The notes under the pieces are model-generated. The model saw nothing but the letters and a program-made list of their open reading frames with translations, did not search any database and was not told the origin of the DNA. A stretch of 64,000 bases of DNA, from positions 381,151 to 445,150 of the forward strand of contig NZ_LMNL01000001.1 in NCBI RefSeq assembly GCF_001422985.1, in the 5' to 3' direction. Both the position numbers and the translations under genes were made by a program. The stretch is from Methylobacterium sp. Leaf117. Its GTDB lineage: Bacteria; Pseudomonadota; Alphaproteobacteria; Rhizobiales; Beijerinckiaceae. Below are positions 8,183 to 16,786 of this stretch, piece by piece (the first letter of the stretch is position 1; every line of letters starts with the position of its first letter).

Positions 8183-9556
8183 ATGCTCGGACTCCCCTTC
8201 GCTCGTTCCACTCCGAAGCAGCCCTCGACTGATGTTCAGTCGGACACCGGACGTGGCACAGAGGAGGTCCGTCTCGTCCGCGCCGTCGAGGCCCTGATGG
8301 CGAGCCAGACCCTTGCGGCAGTCGACCTCCCGGAGGGCGCCCTGCGCGCAGCGATCGAGCGTCTGCACGCCGAGCGTGAGAGCGACCTGCTACGCAGCCT
8401 CGCCAACACCGCCGCCGTCGCCCGCGAAGCGTCCGAGGCGGCCACCAACACGGGCTGGATGACTTACGATGTCGGCGAGGTGGCGAGCGCCACCCAGACC
8501 ATCGCAGGTGCCACCGAGGAGATGGCGGCCTCCGTCGCCGAAGTTGCCCAGACCTCCGAGACCGTCGTCATGGTGGCGCAGGGCGCCCTGGCGGAGACGC
8601 AGGCCTGTATCCTGGACGCGCAGAAGGCGCGGACTGCGATGCACGAGATCGATACCCGGACCGCGCAGATTTCCGATCGGGTCGTGGTCCTCGAGCGTGC
8701 CATCGCGCAGATCGAGGTGATGGCCACAACCATCGCGGCGATTTCCGCCCAGACCAACCTACTGGCCCTGAACGCCACCATCGAGGCGGCCCGTGCCGGC
8801 GAGGCCGGCCGCGGCTTCTCCGTCGTCGCCGCCGAGGTGAAGTCGCTTTCGGCCCAGACGGCCAAGTCGACCGGCGAGATCCGCGGTCTTCTCAGCACCC
8901 TGACCAGCGAAATGGGCGCGATTTCGGAGGCGGTCGGCGAGAGCCGCAGCGCCGTCACCACCGGACGCACCATCGTCGACCATCTCGAGCACCGGATCGT
9001 CGAGACGAATACCCGCATCGCTCAGGCGAGCGACCTGAACCAGGCGATCTCGCAGATGCTCGGCCAGCAGCGCGCGGCCACGTCCGAGATCTCCACGAGC
9101 GTCCAGAACATCGCCGCGAAAGCGGCCAAGACCCACGAGGAGATCGAGAAGATCACCACCCGCCTCGTCCGTGCCGAAGCGACCGGCCAGGCGGCCCTGA
9201 GCGCCAACGCCCGCGACGTGCCGGTCTACGGGCTCGTGCGGCTGCCCGCGGATGTGGGCGCCTGGAAGCGCAAGCTCGCGCGCGTCCTCGTCGGCATGGC
9301 GCAGCCGGAGCCGTCCCTGGCGAACCTGTCGGGGCAGCCGGGCCGCAGCCTGCGCACCGACCTTGCTGGAACGGCGCCTGCCGCCCATCCGGCCTTCGCC
9401 CGCTTCGCCGCGGCCGAGACTAAGGCCTGCGCCGAGGCCGCCAAGATGCTGGAAGCCATCAAGGTCAGCAACTGGGATATCGGCACGCCCGCCTATCAGG
9501 CAGCCGCAGAAGCCATGAAGGATATGCTGTCGGCCGCCAAGGAGATCACGGGCTGA
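8183..9556 (+). CDS. Soluble methyl-accepting chemotaxis protein
   Basis: A 457-residue cytoplasmic chemoreceptor without transmembrane segments. Residues about 90-340 form the coiled-coil signalling domain. The hairpin tip reads [20 protein letters not shown] then [18 protein letters not shown], the strictly conserved CheA/CheW contact region. The N-terminal 80 residues are helical with no recognisable PAS or globin domain. The C-terminal 110 residues (from about [18 protein letters not shown]) form a separate helical region. Its spacing resembles a CZB-type regulatory domain, but the zinc ligands are not conserved. No che genes are adjacent, so it probably feeds a chemotaxis or Che-like pathway elsewhere. 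An AGGA lies about 11 bases before the ATG. Confidence 0.93.
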   Translation: MLGLPFARSTPKQPSTDVQSDTGRGTEEVRLVRAVEALMASQTLAAVDLPEGALRAAIERLHAERESDLLRSLANTAAVAREASEAATNTGWMTYDVGEVASATQTIAGATEEMAASVAEVAQTSETVVMVAQGALAETQACILDAQKARTAMHEIDTRTAQISDRVVVLERAIAQIEVMATTIAAISAQTNLLALNATIEAARAGEAGRGFSVVAAEVKSLSAQTAKSTGEIRGLLSTLTSEMGAISEAVGESRSAVTTGRTIVDHLEHRIVETNTRIAQASDLNQAISQMLGQQRAATSEISTSVQNIAAKAAKTHEEIEKITTRLVRAEATGQAALSANARDVPVYGLVRLPADVGAWKRKLARVLVGMAQPEPSLANLSGQPGRSLRTDLAGTAPAAHPAFARFAAAETKACAEAAKMLEAIKVSNWDIGTPAYQAAAEAMKDMLSAAKEITG

Positions 9557-9650
9557 TACGCTCAGGACGAGGTGGCGCAGCCGTCGGCGCTCTTGTGCCG
9601 CCGGCGGGTTTCGGTTTCCCTGCGGGCCGAACGCCACGGAGCCTGCCCGC

Positions 9651-11183
9651 TTGCCCCCATCGTCGGACGCCGCCGCCCCCGAATCCCGCTTCAACGGTGC
9701 TTGCTACTGTCTGGCCGAGAACGCCCGGCTCCGGCCCGACAAGGTCGCGCTGATCATGGCGGGGGCCGACGACGACGTCAGGTCGCTGACCTTCGCGGAG
9801 GCCGACCGGGCGGTCCGCGGCATCGCGGCCGGCCTCCAGGGACTCGGCCTCGCACCCGGCGCCCGGGTCATGATCCGTATGGGCAACGAGATCGACTACG
9901 TCCTGGTGTATTTCGGCGCGCTGGCGGCGGGCCTCGTGGCGCTGCCCTCCTCGCCACAATTGACCGAGGCCGAAGCGGCATTCCTGATGGAGAATGCCGA
10001 TGCTTCGGTCGTCGTGGTGGGCCGCGATCACCCGGCCGATCCGGCCGGCCTCGGTGGCCGCATCCTGTTGAAGCCCGACGCGATCGCCGCGATGAAAGCG
10101 GGACCGCCGCTGGTCGACTACGCCGACACCGGCGCCGAGGATCCCGCGACCCTGGTCTACACCTCCGGCACCACCAGCCGGCCGAAGGGCGTCCTGCACG
10201 CCCATCGGGCCATTCGCGGCCGCCGCCCGATGCATGAACACTGGCTCGGCTTGTCCGAGCACGACGTGATGCTGCATGCCGGCACGATGAACTGGACCTA
10301 CACTCTGGGCGTCGGCATCACCGACCCCTGGGCCTGCGGTGCCACGGCGGTGCTGTACGACGGCCCGCGCGATCCGGCTGTCTGGCCGGCACTGATGGCG
10401 CGCCATCGGGCGACCCTGTTCGCCGCCGTCCCCAGCCTGTACCGACAGATTCTGAAATACGGCGATCTCTCGTCCGTCGACCTGCGTGCCCTGCGTCATG
10501 GGGTGACGGCGGGCGAAGCACTCTCGGCCGCGCTGCACGCGGCCTGGACCGAGGCGACCGGGAAACCCCTCTACGAAGCGCTCGGAATGAGCGAGGTCTC
10601 GACCTACGTGTCGACCGGACCGACCATTCCGGTGCGGCCGGGCTCTCCGGGCAAGCCTCAGCCCGGCCGGCGCGTCGCGATCCTGCCAACGGACGGGCCG
10701 GCGGATCCGCTCGGTCCGGGCGAGATCGGCCTGCTGGCGGTCCATCGGTCCGAACCCGGCCTGATGCTGGGCTACTGGAACCGCCCCGAGGAGGAGGCCG
10801 CGGTACGGCGCGGGGATTGGTTCGTCGGGGGCGACCTCGCCAGCCTCGATGCCGACGGCTACCTGACCTTTCACGGCCGCAACGACGACCTGATGAACGC
10901 GCTGGGTTATCGGGTTTCGCCGAACGAGGTCGAAGGCGTGCTGGGCGCCCATCCAAGCGTGGCCGAAGTCGGCGTGACGGAGGTGGCGGTGCGCAGCGAC
11001 CTCAGCGTGATCACGGCCTTCGTCGTCGCGAGACCGGGTGCCGAGTTGGAGGCTGAGGACCTCATCGCCTGGTGCCGCGATCGGCTGGCGGCCTACAAAT
11101 GCCCTCGCGAGGTCCGGTTCCTCGACGCCTTGCCGCGCACGCCGAACGGCAAGGTCCAGCGCAAGAGATTGGCTTGCCCCTGA
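9651..11183 (+). CDS. AMP-dependent acyl/aryl-CoA synthetase (class I adenylate-forming)
   Basis: A 510-residue enzyme that activates a carboxylic acid with ATP and then transfers it to coenzyme A. Motifs in order: YTSGTTSRPKGVLHAH (P-loop-like A3, about residues 169-184), YEALGMSEVSTYV (A5), GDWFVGGDLASLDADGYLTF (A7), GRNDDLMNALGYRVSPNEVE (A8 hinge) and PRTPNGKVQRKRL with the catalytic A10 lysine. The start is a TTG at 9651 with GGAG at a suitable distance; no ATG fits. The motif set and the short N-terminus recall benzoate-CoA ligase-like enzymes, but the acid cannot be read from the sequence. It stands alone, 94 bp downstream of the chemoreceptor. Confidence 0.9.
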   Translation: MPPSSDAAAPESRFNGACYCLAENARLRPDKVALIMAGADDDVRSLTFAEADRAVRGIAAGLQGLGLAPGARVMIRMGNEIDYVLVYFGALAAGLVALPSSPQLTEAEAAFLMENADASVVVVGRDHPADPAGLGGRILLKPDAIAAMKAGPPLVDYADTGAEDPATLVYTSGTTSRPKGVLHAHRAIRGRRPMHEHWLGLSEHDVMLHAGTMNWTYTLGVGITDPWACGATAVLYDGPRDPAVWPALMARHRATLFAAVPSLYRQILKYGDLSSVDLRALRHGVTAGEALSAALHAAWTEATGKPLYEALGMSEVSTYVSTGPTIPVRPGSPGKPQPGRRVAILPTDGPADPLGPGEIGLLAVHRSEPGLMLGYWNRPEEEAAVRRGDWFVGGDLASLDADGYLTFHGRNDDLMNALGYRVSPNEVEGVLGAHPSVAEVGVTEVAVRSDLSVITAFVVARPGAELEAEDLIAWCRDRLAAYKCPREVRFLDALPRTPNGKVQRKRLACP

Positions 11184-11340
11184 TCAGGATTGCGGCAGCG
11201 ACCGTGCCAAGCGCTGCTCCATCGGGCTCTCGGCCCTTGTGCTCCCCACGGCACAGCGCCCGCAAAGCCGCCGAATTCCCCACCGTTAGCCGAAACGCGG
11301 CTTGACCCGCCGGATGCGAAATTCTAGATCGACGGCCTGC

Positions 11341-11432
11341 GGAGACGTGGCCGAGCGGCTGAAGGCACTCGTTTGCTAAATGAGCATACCCCGAAAGGGG
11401 TATCGAGGGTTCGAATCCCTCCGTCTCCGCCA
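11341..11432 (+). tRNA. tRNA-Ser (anticodon GCT)
   Basis: The acceptor stem GGAGACG at 11341-11347 pairs with CGTCTCC at 11422-11428, followed by G73 and an encoded CCA. The anticodon loop is TTTGCTAAA-like with GCT, which reads AGC/AGU serine codons. The long variable arm (ACCCCGAAAGGGGT) is typical of class II serine tRNAs, and the T arm has GGTTCGAATCC. No integrase or attachment-site duplication is visible beside it. Confidence 0.97.
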
Positions 11433-11629
11433 GACCCCAATCCCCCGCGTCGCGATCGTCAGTTCGGTTCGGGCTGAGCGGATGTGAGTGACCGCTCGCT
11501 CGCTGTTGTCAGACGTGCTTTGCCGGCGTGCGATAGGGGACCGGGAGAGCGCTGAACCGCCCCTGCCGTCGAACCTCACCTGTCCGGCTCGGGGCCGATC
11601 CGTCCGAGGCGGCTTCCATGTCGCCCCCC

Positions 11630-12364
11630 TCACATGCGCTCCTTGCGGCCGGTGGTGATCAGCCACCAGTTGACCGGGTAGCTGGTCAAGAAACCGCTTA
11701 CCATCGCGATCTGCATCACGAACCAGAACTCGGGCGTGTTCACTGCCGCTCGCGGCGCGCCGAGGGCCGGGAGCAGGACGAACTGGGCCAACGCCATGAA
11801 GCCGTACATTCCGATCTGCCACGCGATGAGGGAAGCCGTGTCGGCCTTCACGGCCGCAACGAGTCCCTCCACCGGCGAGAGATTCCGCATCGGCACGATG
11901 GCGAAGTACTGAAACACGATGCCGAGTCCGAAGGCGAACACGAAATCGAGGATCCAGACCGCGTACATCTTCTCGGCGAACACGGTCTGCCAGCCGAACC
12001 AGACCGCCACGGCCGGGATCAGGAAAGCAAGCCACTCCGCCGCGATATCGCCGAGCATGCAGCCACTGCCGCAGTGAAGGGCGCCTTTGCCGACCATGAC
12101 GGGGAACGGGGGCTCGGTCCGGTGCGCGGTCGCTGCGTCCCGATCCCTCCCCGCATGATGCACCTCCGGGATGACGGACCGTCCATAGCGGAGATAGGCC
12201 CACGCGACTGCGATCGTCCCGAACAGGGCACAGACCGGCCATACGACATTCATGATGCCCATAGGTTGGGGATGCCGGACAACGTCGATGGAGATCACGA
12301 GGGCCCAGACAGCGCCCAACAGCAGGGCGGTGATCGAAAGACCATGAAGCCATCCAGGAAACAT
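11630..12364 (-). CDS. DUF4396 integral membrane protein
   Basis: A 244-residue protein with about six or seven hydrophobic helices. It starts MFPGWLHGLSITALLLGAVW at the ATG at 12364, preceded by GAGAGG seven bases away. The centre contains the cysteine/histidine pattern ALHCGSGCMLGDIAAEW, conserved in DUF4396 proteins, and the final helix ends SYPVNWWLITTGRKERM. The function is unknown; the HCGSGC cluster could bind a metal. A longer in-frame start at 12397 exists but adds a non-family N-terminus. It is a single gene, and its upstream region is the 765-bp gap with the inverted repeat. Confidence 0.85.
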   Translation of the reverse strand: MFPGWLHGLSITALLLGAVWALVISIDVVRHPQPMGIMNVVWPVCALFGTIAVAWAYLRYGRSVIPEVHHAGRDRDAATAHRTEPPFPVMVGKGALHCGSGCMLGDIAAEWLAFLIPAVAVWFGWQTVFAEKMYAVWILDFVFAFGLGIVFQYFAIVPMRNLSPVEGLVAAVKADTASLIAWQIGMYGFMALAQFVLLPALGAPRAAVNTPEFWFVMQIAMVSGFLTSYPVNWWLITTGRKERM

Positions 12365-13129
12365 CGGGATCCTCTCTCCATCGCACTCCCAATTCAATGG
12401 GAGGTTGTTGCGCGATCGATTGTTCCCTCAGATCTGCCGTGTCCGGACCGCGTTCAGACATCGCTCTCCTGGCGAAAGAGAATCTCCAGTCGCGCCGCCG
12501 GCTGCACCCGTTCGCTGGGTAGGCTCTATTGCCGCGTCGGTTACGATGAGTTCCAGCGATGGAGAAGCCTGTCACCGATGCAGGCGGATGGCAGCCGGAC
12601 CATGCCGTTCGCCTCGGCCCTGTCGTCCTCTGCGTCGGAATGCCAAGTTTCGTCCGGCCGATCATCGCCACCATCACGCCTGCACCCGATCCGACCGCCG
12701 CGCATGCCCAAGGTCGTGCAGGCCCATCAATGCTGCGTGTCCAACTGACACTGAATTGAGGGCCATGAGGTTGAGGGCCATCGGATTGAGGGCCCTCAAC
12801 CTCATGGCCATGCGGCGGCTCGGTCGACTGTCCAGGGTTTGCGAAGGACGGCTGTTCCGGAGCGCCTTGAGTTCCGCCAAGCTGATCAGCAGGTTGGGCC
12901 GCGTGTTCACCCGTCGCAACGCTGGAAAAGTCTTCATCCGTCACACGGCTGACGATCGCGATGTCCGCCCTCCAAGAGCCGGAAGTCCATAGGGACGCGC
13001 CGGCGGTCGAGACTTGCTCGGTGCATCCGATGGTGGTCGGCAGGCGCGGGCCTTCTCGCGGCTGCACACGAAGGTCTCATCGGATCGCAATGGGTGTCTT
13101 GATCCGATCGAAGCGGAGCCGGCCTGACC
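12365..13129. other. 765-bp stretch without a supported gene
   Basis: Long frames are open on both strands, but their translations are low-complexity and start poorly. One runs on through the DUF4396 gene into the tRNA, which shows it is only lack of stops in GC-rich DNA. The clearest content is a tandem and inverted repeat at 12755-12808, listed separately. The stretch could contain decayed coding sequence, but I cannot identify what it was. Confidence 0.5.
12755..12808. repeat. Three 15-bp direct units forming a 19-bp perfect inverted repeat
   Basis: TTGAGGGCC occurs at 12755, 12770 and 12785, a strict 15-bp period. GGCCATGAGGTTGAGGGCC at 12760-12778 is exactly complementary to 12790-12808, leaving an 11-base loop. 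The transcript in either direction would fold into a very stable hairpin. There is no T-tract after it. Confidence 0.85.
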
Positions 13130-13585
13130 TTATTGCACGGCCGGGATCGTAAATTCGCCGCCGGTGGACAGGAGTGAGGTCGGGTCGGACGGCGCCGGTG
13201 TCTCGACGCTCGACGTGCCCGTCCCCGTCGCCGGTGCGGCCGCGAGGTGCAGATCTGACGGGAGAAGGGCTACGCTCGCCCCCATGAGCCCGGCAAGGGC
13301 GCGAATCTCGTCAGGTTCACGCGGATCGCGGGAAATGCGCGCGGCGTCGCGCTGCAGACGGAGATTGCAGGCACGCGATGGCAACCCGCCGGACGGGGTG
13401 CACGCATCGTGGCGGGCGCAGGCCGCGTCGAGGGCATCGATCGGTGGACGCGGAGCGTTGTTGCCGGGTCCGCAATAATTGCCATGCACCAGCAGCGCCG
13501 GTGGAGCGTCGGACAGCGCCGGTTGGGCCAAAGTGGGCACCACTGCGCCGACGAGGAGTGCGAGGGACAGGCTCAGACGAACCAT
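13130..13585 (-). CDS. Secreted phospholipase A2-like protein
   Basis: A 151-residue protein from the ATG at 13585, with GGAAGGA eight bases upstream. Residues 1-20 (MVRLSLSLALLVGAVVPTLA) are a Sec signal peptide. The mature part has NYCGPGNNAPR (calcium-loop-like) followed by DALDAACARHDACTPSGG, the PLA2 active-site helix with its His-Asp pair. One of the two adjacent cysteines of the classic CCxxHDxC motif is replaced (AACARHDAC). The protein is shorter than typical PLA2 and has a Pro/Ser/Thr-rich C-terminal tail. Such proteins are annotated as phospholipase-like; hydrolysis of sn-2 acyl chains is family knowledge and unproven here. Confidence 0.8.
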   Translation of the reverse strand: MVRLSLSLALLVGAVVPTLAQPALSDAPPALLVHGNYCGPGNNAPRPPIDALDAACARHDACTPSGGLPSRACNLRLQRDAARISRDPREPDEIRALAGLMGASVALLPSDLHLAAAPATGTGTSSVETPAPSDPTSLLSTGGEFTIPAVQ

Positions 13586-14308
13586 GGGAGACGTCCTTCC
13601 AATATGGGTCGGCCCCCGACTGGCAGCCGACGCGATGGTCTCGGTGATGAGAAACGGCCGGTGGGGACTCACATGCGGGAGCTCGGCCGTCCGGCATATC
13701 GCTTAGTGCTGCGTTCCTCGGAACGGACGGGGGACTGGGATTGCAGGGCCGGCGTCCGAAACCCATCGCTCAGCCCATCCAACCGCGTGCTTTCCGCTGT
13801 AGTTCCGCAGCCATCGGCTGGGTTACGGCACAAATCCGGTGCATCTAACATCGGTTAAGCCACATCGAAGATGGTTATATACTGTCCATCTATCACAGCG
13901 CACGACGAAACGTTGCGAGAGATCAGACTGGTCGGGGATTGTGATTCATGCGCGGTTCTGGATCAGAACGGTCATCGCTGGGCGAGGCGCCGAGCGCCAG
14001 ACGATGGGTCCGCTCCCGACTCCAGCCATCGAAGGGGCGCTGTTCTTTGGCCAACGCGGCGGTCTCGCTCAGCGCGCACCGTGATCGCACAGCCAGCCGT
14101 TCGCGAAAGGCGTCGGAGCAGTTTTGCATGCGGGAATAGGATCGGTCACACAAGTGTTTGCCGTCACAAGACGGAGCGCCATTCGGTGATGCGGCCTCAG
14201 GCCCGACGCGCCCGGTCGAGACCCGACCAAGATTTGGCGCAAATGGAAACGGCGTGCCCCGTCATCCGGGACACGCCGTACCTGCTGTCTGGTGGCGGCG
14301 GCCGCCGA
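13586..14308. other. 723-bp stretch without a supported gene
   Basis: Open frames on the plus strand (for example from 13871) give arginine/serine-rich translations that run into the antisense of the exported protein downstream, so I reject them. GATGG at 13870-13874 and CCATC at 13886-13890 flank a TTATATACTG stretch, a possible promoter or operator. The right end carries the terminator of the gene at 14309. Confidence 0.5.
14250..14278 (-). terminator. Factor-independent terminator
   Basis: A 12-bp stem with one mismatch (CGGCGTGCCCCG at 14250-14261 with 14267-14278) lies 31 bp beyond the stop of the exported protein gene. Read on the minus strand it is followed by TTTCCATTTG. Confidence 0.7.
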
Positions 14309-14929
14309 TCAGCGACCCTGTTGCGGCATCAGCGAACGCGCTTGCTGGACGGCCTCGCGGCAGGATTGGTCGCCCTTGGCGTTCAGGTCGGTCGCGCGCT
14401 GAAGGGCCGTCTTGGCCTGGGAGACCTTGTCCTCGGCCGAGAGGCTGGGCGAAGCCGAGGCCTCTCCGCCGTTGGCAGCCTTGGCGGCCGCCGTCGGCTT
14501 GTTCTCGGATTGCGCGCGAACGTCGGCCGGAGAGGTGGCGATCCGCCCTGAGGCAACCGAATCCGCCTGTCCGGTCCCGGTGGCAGCAGCCACGGGTCCG
14601 GAAACGCCGCCGACGGTACCCGGCGATCCACCGGCCTCACGGGACGCTCCGCCCTGCTGGGCGCGATCCGTCTCGGCATTGCCGACGGGCTTGGCGTCGG
14701 GCGATGTGTTGCTGGCCGCGCGATCCGCTGAACCGGCGTGCGGCCCCTTATGCTGCCCGGAATCCGGCTGGGACACGGGTGCCCCCATCCCCACCTGGGC
14801 CCCGAGCTCGCGCTTCAACGTGGCGATATCGTCGGTGCAGGGGCCTCCCTCCTGGCCGTAGGCCGCCGTATGGACAAAGCCGAGCGCGGACAGAGCGGCT
14901 ACGCCGCACAGCATCTTAAAAGGTGACAT
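14309..14929 (-). CDS. Exported low-complexity protein of unknown function
   Basis: A 206-residue protein from the ATG at 14929, with GAAGGA six bases upstream. The N-terminus MSPFKMLCGVAALSALGFVH then TAAYGQ is a Sec signal peptide ending near AYG|Q. A short N-terminal part has a cysteine (GGPCTDDIATLKRELGAQVG). A 100-residue Ala/Gly/Ser/Pro-rich disordered region follows, then a C-terminal helical segment with a second cysteine (AEDKVSQAKTALQRATDLN...DQSCREAVQQARSLM). The two cysteines could pair in the periplasm. I recognise the overall type from Methylobacterium, but it has no functional name. It has its own terminator. Confidence 0.7.
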   Translation of the reverse strand: MSPFKMLCGVAALSALGFVHTAAYGQEGGPCTDDIATLKRELGAQVGMGAPVSQPDSGQHKGPHAGSADRAASNTSPDAKPVGNAETDRAQQGGASREAGGSPGTVGGVSGPVAAATGTGQADSVASGRIATSPADVRAQSENKPTAAAKAANGGEASASPSLSAEDKVSQAKTALQRATDLNAKGDQSCREAVQQARSLMPQQGR

Positions 14930-15045
14930 TGGCTTCCTTCGAATAATCCGACGACCAACGCGAGCGTCAATCAGATGTTCGAATGACAACGGAAGCCTTT
15001 TTGCCGCAGATCGATGAACCATCAAAAGAAGAAAAATAAAACAAA

Positions 15046-15079
15046 GGCGGCACACTCGGATTTTTCCGAATGTGCCGCC
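15046..15079 (-). terminator. Factor-independent terminator of the Gly/Tyr-rich gene
   Basis: GGCGGCACACTCGG at 15046-15059 pairs with 15066-15079, a 14-bp stem with one wobble. On the minus strand it is followed by TTTGTTTTATTTTTC. It sits 49 bp past the stop at 15128 and is one of the strongest terminators in the window. Confidence 0.85.
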
Positions 15080-15127
15080 AATGTTGTCGATTGTACCCCG
15101 CCCTGCAGCGGAGCTTAATTGACGACG

Positions 15128-15550
15128 TTAGTATCCGTAGCCATAGGCCGGGTAGCCGTAGCCATACGCCGGAGCATAGCCATAGGCGGGGGCCGGGGCG
15201 TAGCCGTATCCGCCGCCGTAATAACCGACGGGACGGCCGTAGCCGTATCCATAGCCGCCATAGCTGTTTGCCACGATCGCGCCGGCTGCCAGACCGGCGA
15301 TGCCGAGGCCGATGGCGGCACCCGGGCCGATGCCGCGACGATGGCCGTAACCGCGCCCGTAGCCGCCGCCATAGCCACGATATCCACCGTAGCCGCCGCG
15401 GAAGCCGACACCGCGATAACCACCGCCGTAGCCGTAACCGCCATGACCGTAACCACCGTGGCCGTAGCCCCAACCGCGTGCCTCGGCAGGTGCCGATGCC
15501 AGAAGGCCAAGGCCGACCAAGGCCGTGGAGGCAAGGACGAACTTCCGCAT
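15128..15550 (-). CDS. Secreted glycine/tyrosine-rich protein
   Basis: A 140-residue protein. Residues 1-24 (MRKFVLASTALVGLGLLASA, PAEA) are a clear Sec signal peptide. The mature part is almost entirely Gly, Tyr and Arg/Ala repeats (GYGHGGYGHGGYGYGGGYR; C-terminal AYGYAPAYGYGYPAYGYGY). These are interrupted by one hydrophobic Gly/Ala segment (GPGAAIGLGIAGLAAGAIVA, about 75-95) that looks like a glycine-zipper membrane hairpin. AGGAG lies eight bases before the ATG. Such proteins are frequent in Rhizobiales and thought to be surface or envelope associated; no activity is known. The dinucleotide bias comes from the Gly-Tyr codons. Confidence 0.85.
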   Translation of the reverse strand: MRKFVLASTALVGLGLLASAPAEARGWGYGHGGYGHGGYGYGGGYRGVGFRGGYGGYRGYGGGYGRGYGHRRGIGPGAAIGLGIAGLAAGAIVANSYGGYGYGYGRPVGYYGGGYGYAPAPAYGYAPAYGYGYPAYGYGY

Positions 15551-16013
15551 CTGAGAACTCCTGTCGTGTGAACGTTAGGCTAGAAACAACCTGCGCCCCA
15601 GGCCGTTCCCTCGAACCTGTTGGTTCAACACGTCACAGGGTGAGTCTCCGGCGCCACGCCGGTTCGGGCCGCAGCCTATTTGGCCGTAGTTTGGTCTGCG
15701 GATCGTCCGAGGCACAGCGATGACGCTTCGTCTCAACTGTGCTGTCGCAGGGCGATAGAAGAAATGCTGAGATCCGTGACCGTCGATCCGGTCGCTGCAG
15801 GCACTCTGACCTGTTCAGCGATCCGACGCTCGTTGCGGCGACGTTTGAAACGCCCGGTGCGCGCGGTCTGTCCCTCGCTCATCGGTTCGATCGACAGCGC
15901 AAACGGACGCGACACCAGACCGATCACCTCCGTTTGGTCGCAGGAACAGCCCCATCCGGCCCGTGTTCACCGATCAGGATTCTTGCATGGAGGACGCCGT
16001 CATGGAGGACGCC
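15551..16013. other. 463-bp stretch with no clear gene
   Basis: It holds the promoter and leader of the Gly/Tyr-rich gene on the left and the start region of the small exported protein on the right. Open frames here are arginine-rich and antisense-like. Apart from the tandem duplication at 15987-16016, I see no repeat or structured element. Confidence 0.5.
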
Positions 16014-16016
16014 GTG
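15987..16016 (+). repeat. 15-bp tandem duplication of a ribosome-binding/start region
   Basis: ATGGAGGACGCCGTC at 15987-16001 is repeated at 16002-16016 with only the last base changed (C to G). Each copy contains GGAGGA. The change turns the second copy's end into GTG, which is the start I favour for the exported protein. Confidence 0.9.
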
Positions 16017-16289
16017 AGCATTCGTGTCGCGCTGGTCAGTTCGCTTGTCATCGGGGCTACATCGGCGGCCCCGGTTCTGGCGCAGGGTGTGTTCCTCCCG
16101 GAAGACCGAAGGGGCGTCATCGTCCAGAATCAGCCGAACACCACCGGCAACAGTCGCGATGTCGTCATCTCCTATGGAGCCACGGGGGCCGATACGGTGA
16201 CGACGAACTCTGCCGCCGGCGGCAATGCGAGCCGGCCCGAACAGGCGTTTCCGAATGGAAGCGCCAACGGCGGCCCCGGGGGGCGCTGA
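16014..16289 (+). CDS. Small exported protein of unknown function
   Basis: The frame could start at GTG 15963, ATG 15987, ATG 16002 or GTG 16014. I favour 16014 because it gives a classical signal peptide (MSIRVALVSSLVIGATSAAP, cleavage near VLA|QG) with GGAGGA just upstream. The earlier starts add acidic residues ahead of the hydrophobic core. The mature part, about 65 residues, is polar and rich in Asn, Gly and Thr, with no cysteine and no known domain. It ends in a Gly/Pro-rich tail. It is probably periplasmic or secreted and has no obvious operon partner. Confidence 0.65.
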   Translation: MSIRVALVSSLVIGATSAAPVLAQGVFLPEDRRGVIVQNQPNTTGNSRDVVISYGATGADTVTTNSAAGGNASRPEQAFPNGSANGGPGGR

Positions 16290-16786
16290 CCGGCACCTGC
16301 AGGCGGCCGGTCTCTCGGCCTGATTGCGCTGCGTGGCCTTCGCGGGAGGCAGGGCAGAAAGCAGAGGCCTGCCCAAGGCCGTTCGAAAGCGCTTGAGCCC
16401 TGTCCTTGCGCCCTGGACTTGCCGAGGTGCCTGCCGGATGGGATGCCCAAGCAGAATCTGACTGTGTAACGGCCCGGCATCAAGGACGCGGGCAGGAGCG
16501 TCGCTCAGGCCTGGCGTTCGACAAAGGTTTCACCCGGACAGAGTCCCCATCCAGCTGTTCGGCCAAGGTGGCGAGCGCGGGCGTTTCCGGGGAGAACGAC
16601 GGCGCAGCACCCAAGGATCGGGTGATAACGGCTTTTCGCGGCGCCGATGGGTTTGGTACTTCGGCTTTCTCGTGGCAGGAGCGGCATCGTGAGTAGCGCG
16701 CACCGCCGCGATGCGCGGCCCCATCCCTCGGAGACTGGGGCGGGGCAGCGCCGATGCGCGGCGGTCCGGTTCCGAGGAGTTCGACG
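16290..16786. other. 497-bp stretch without a supported gene
   Basis: Frames open on both strands in this stretch lack domain character. It must contain the promoter of the lemA-TPM operon. I see no strong terminator or repeat in it. Confidence 0.5.

Noticed and set aside
11341..11432. tRNA-Ser as a possible integration site
   Set aside because: No integrase, no duplicated tRNA 3' end and no composition change were seen on either side.
11376..13067. 563-codon minus-strand frame covering the DUF4396 gene and the upstream gap, ending in the tRNA
   Set aside because: It is in a different frame from DUF4396 and runs into a tRNA gene. Its composition is low-complexity.
13871..14551. 226-codon plus-strand frame
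   Set aside because: Its second half is antisense to the exported protein at 14309-14929, which has a clear signal peptide and Shine-Dalgarno sequence. The terminator at 14250 also lies within it.
15128..15550. Short periodic DNA repeats in the Gly/Tyr-rich gene as a possible CRISPR-like array
   Set aside because: The repeats are codon-level Gly-Tyr periodicity inside a secreted protein, with no spacer structure.
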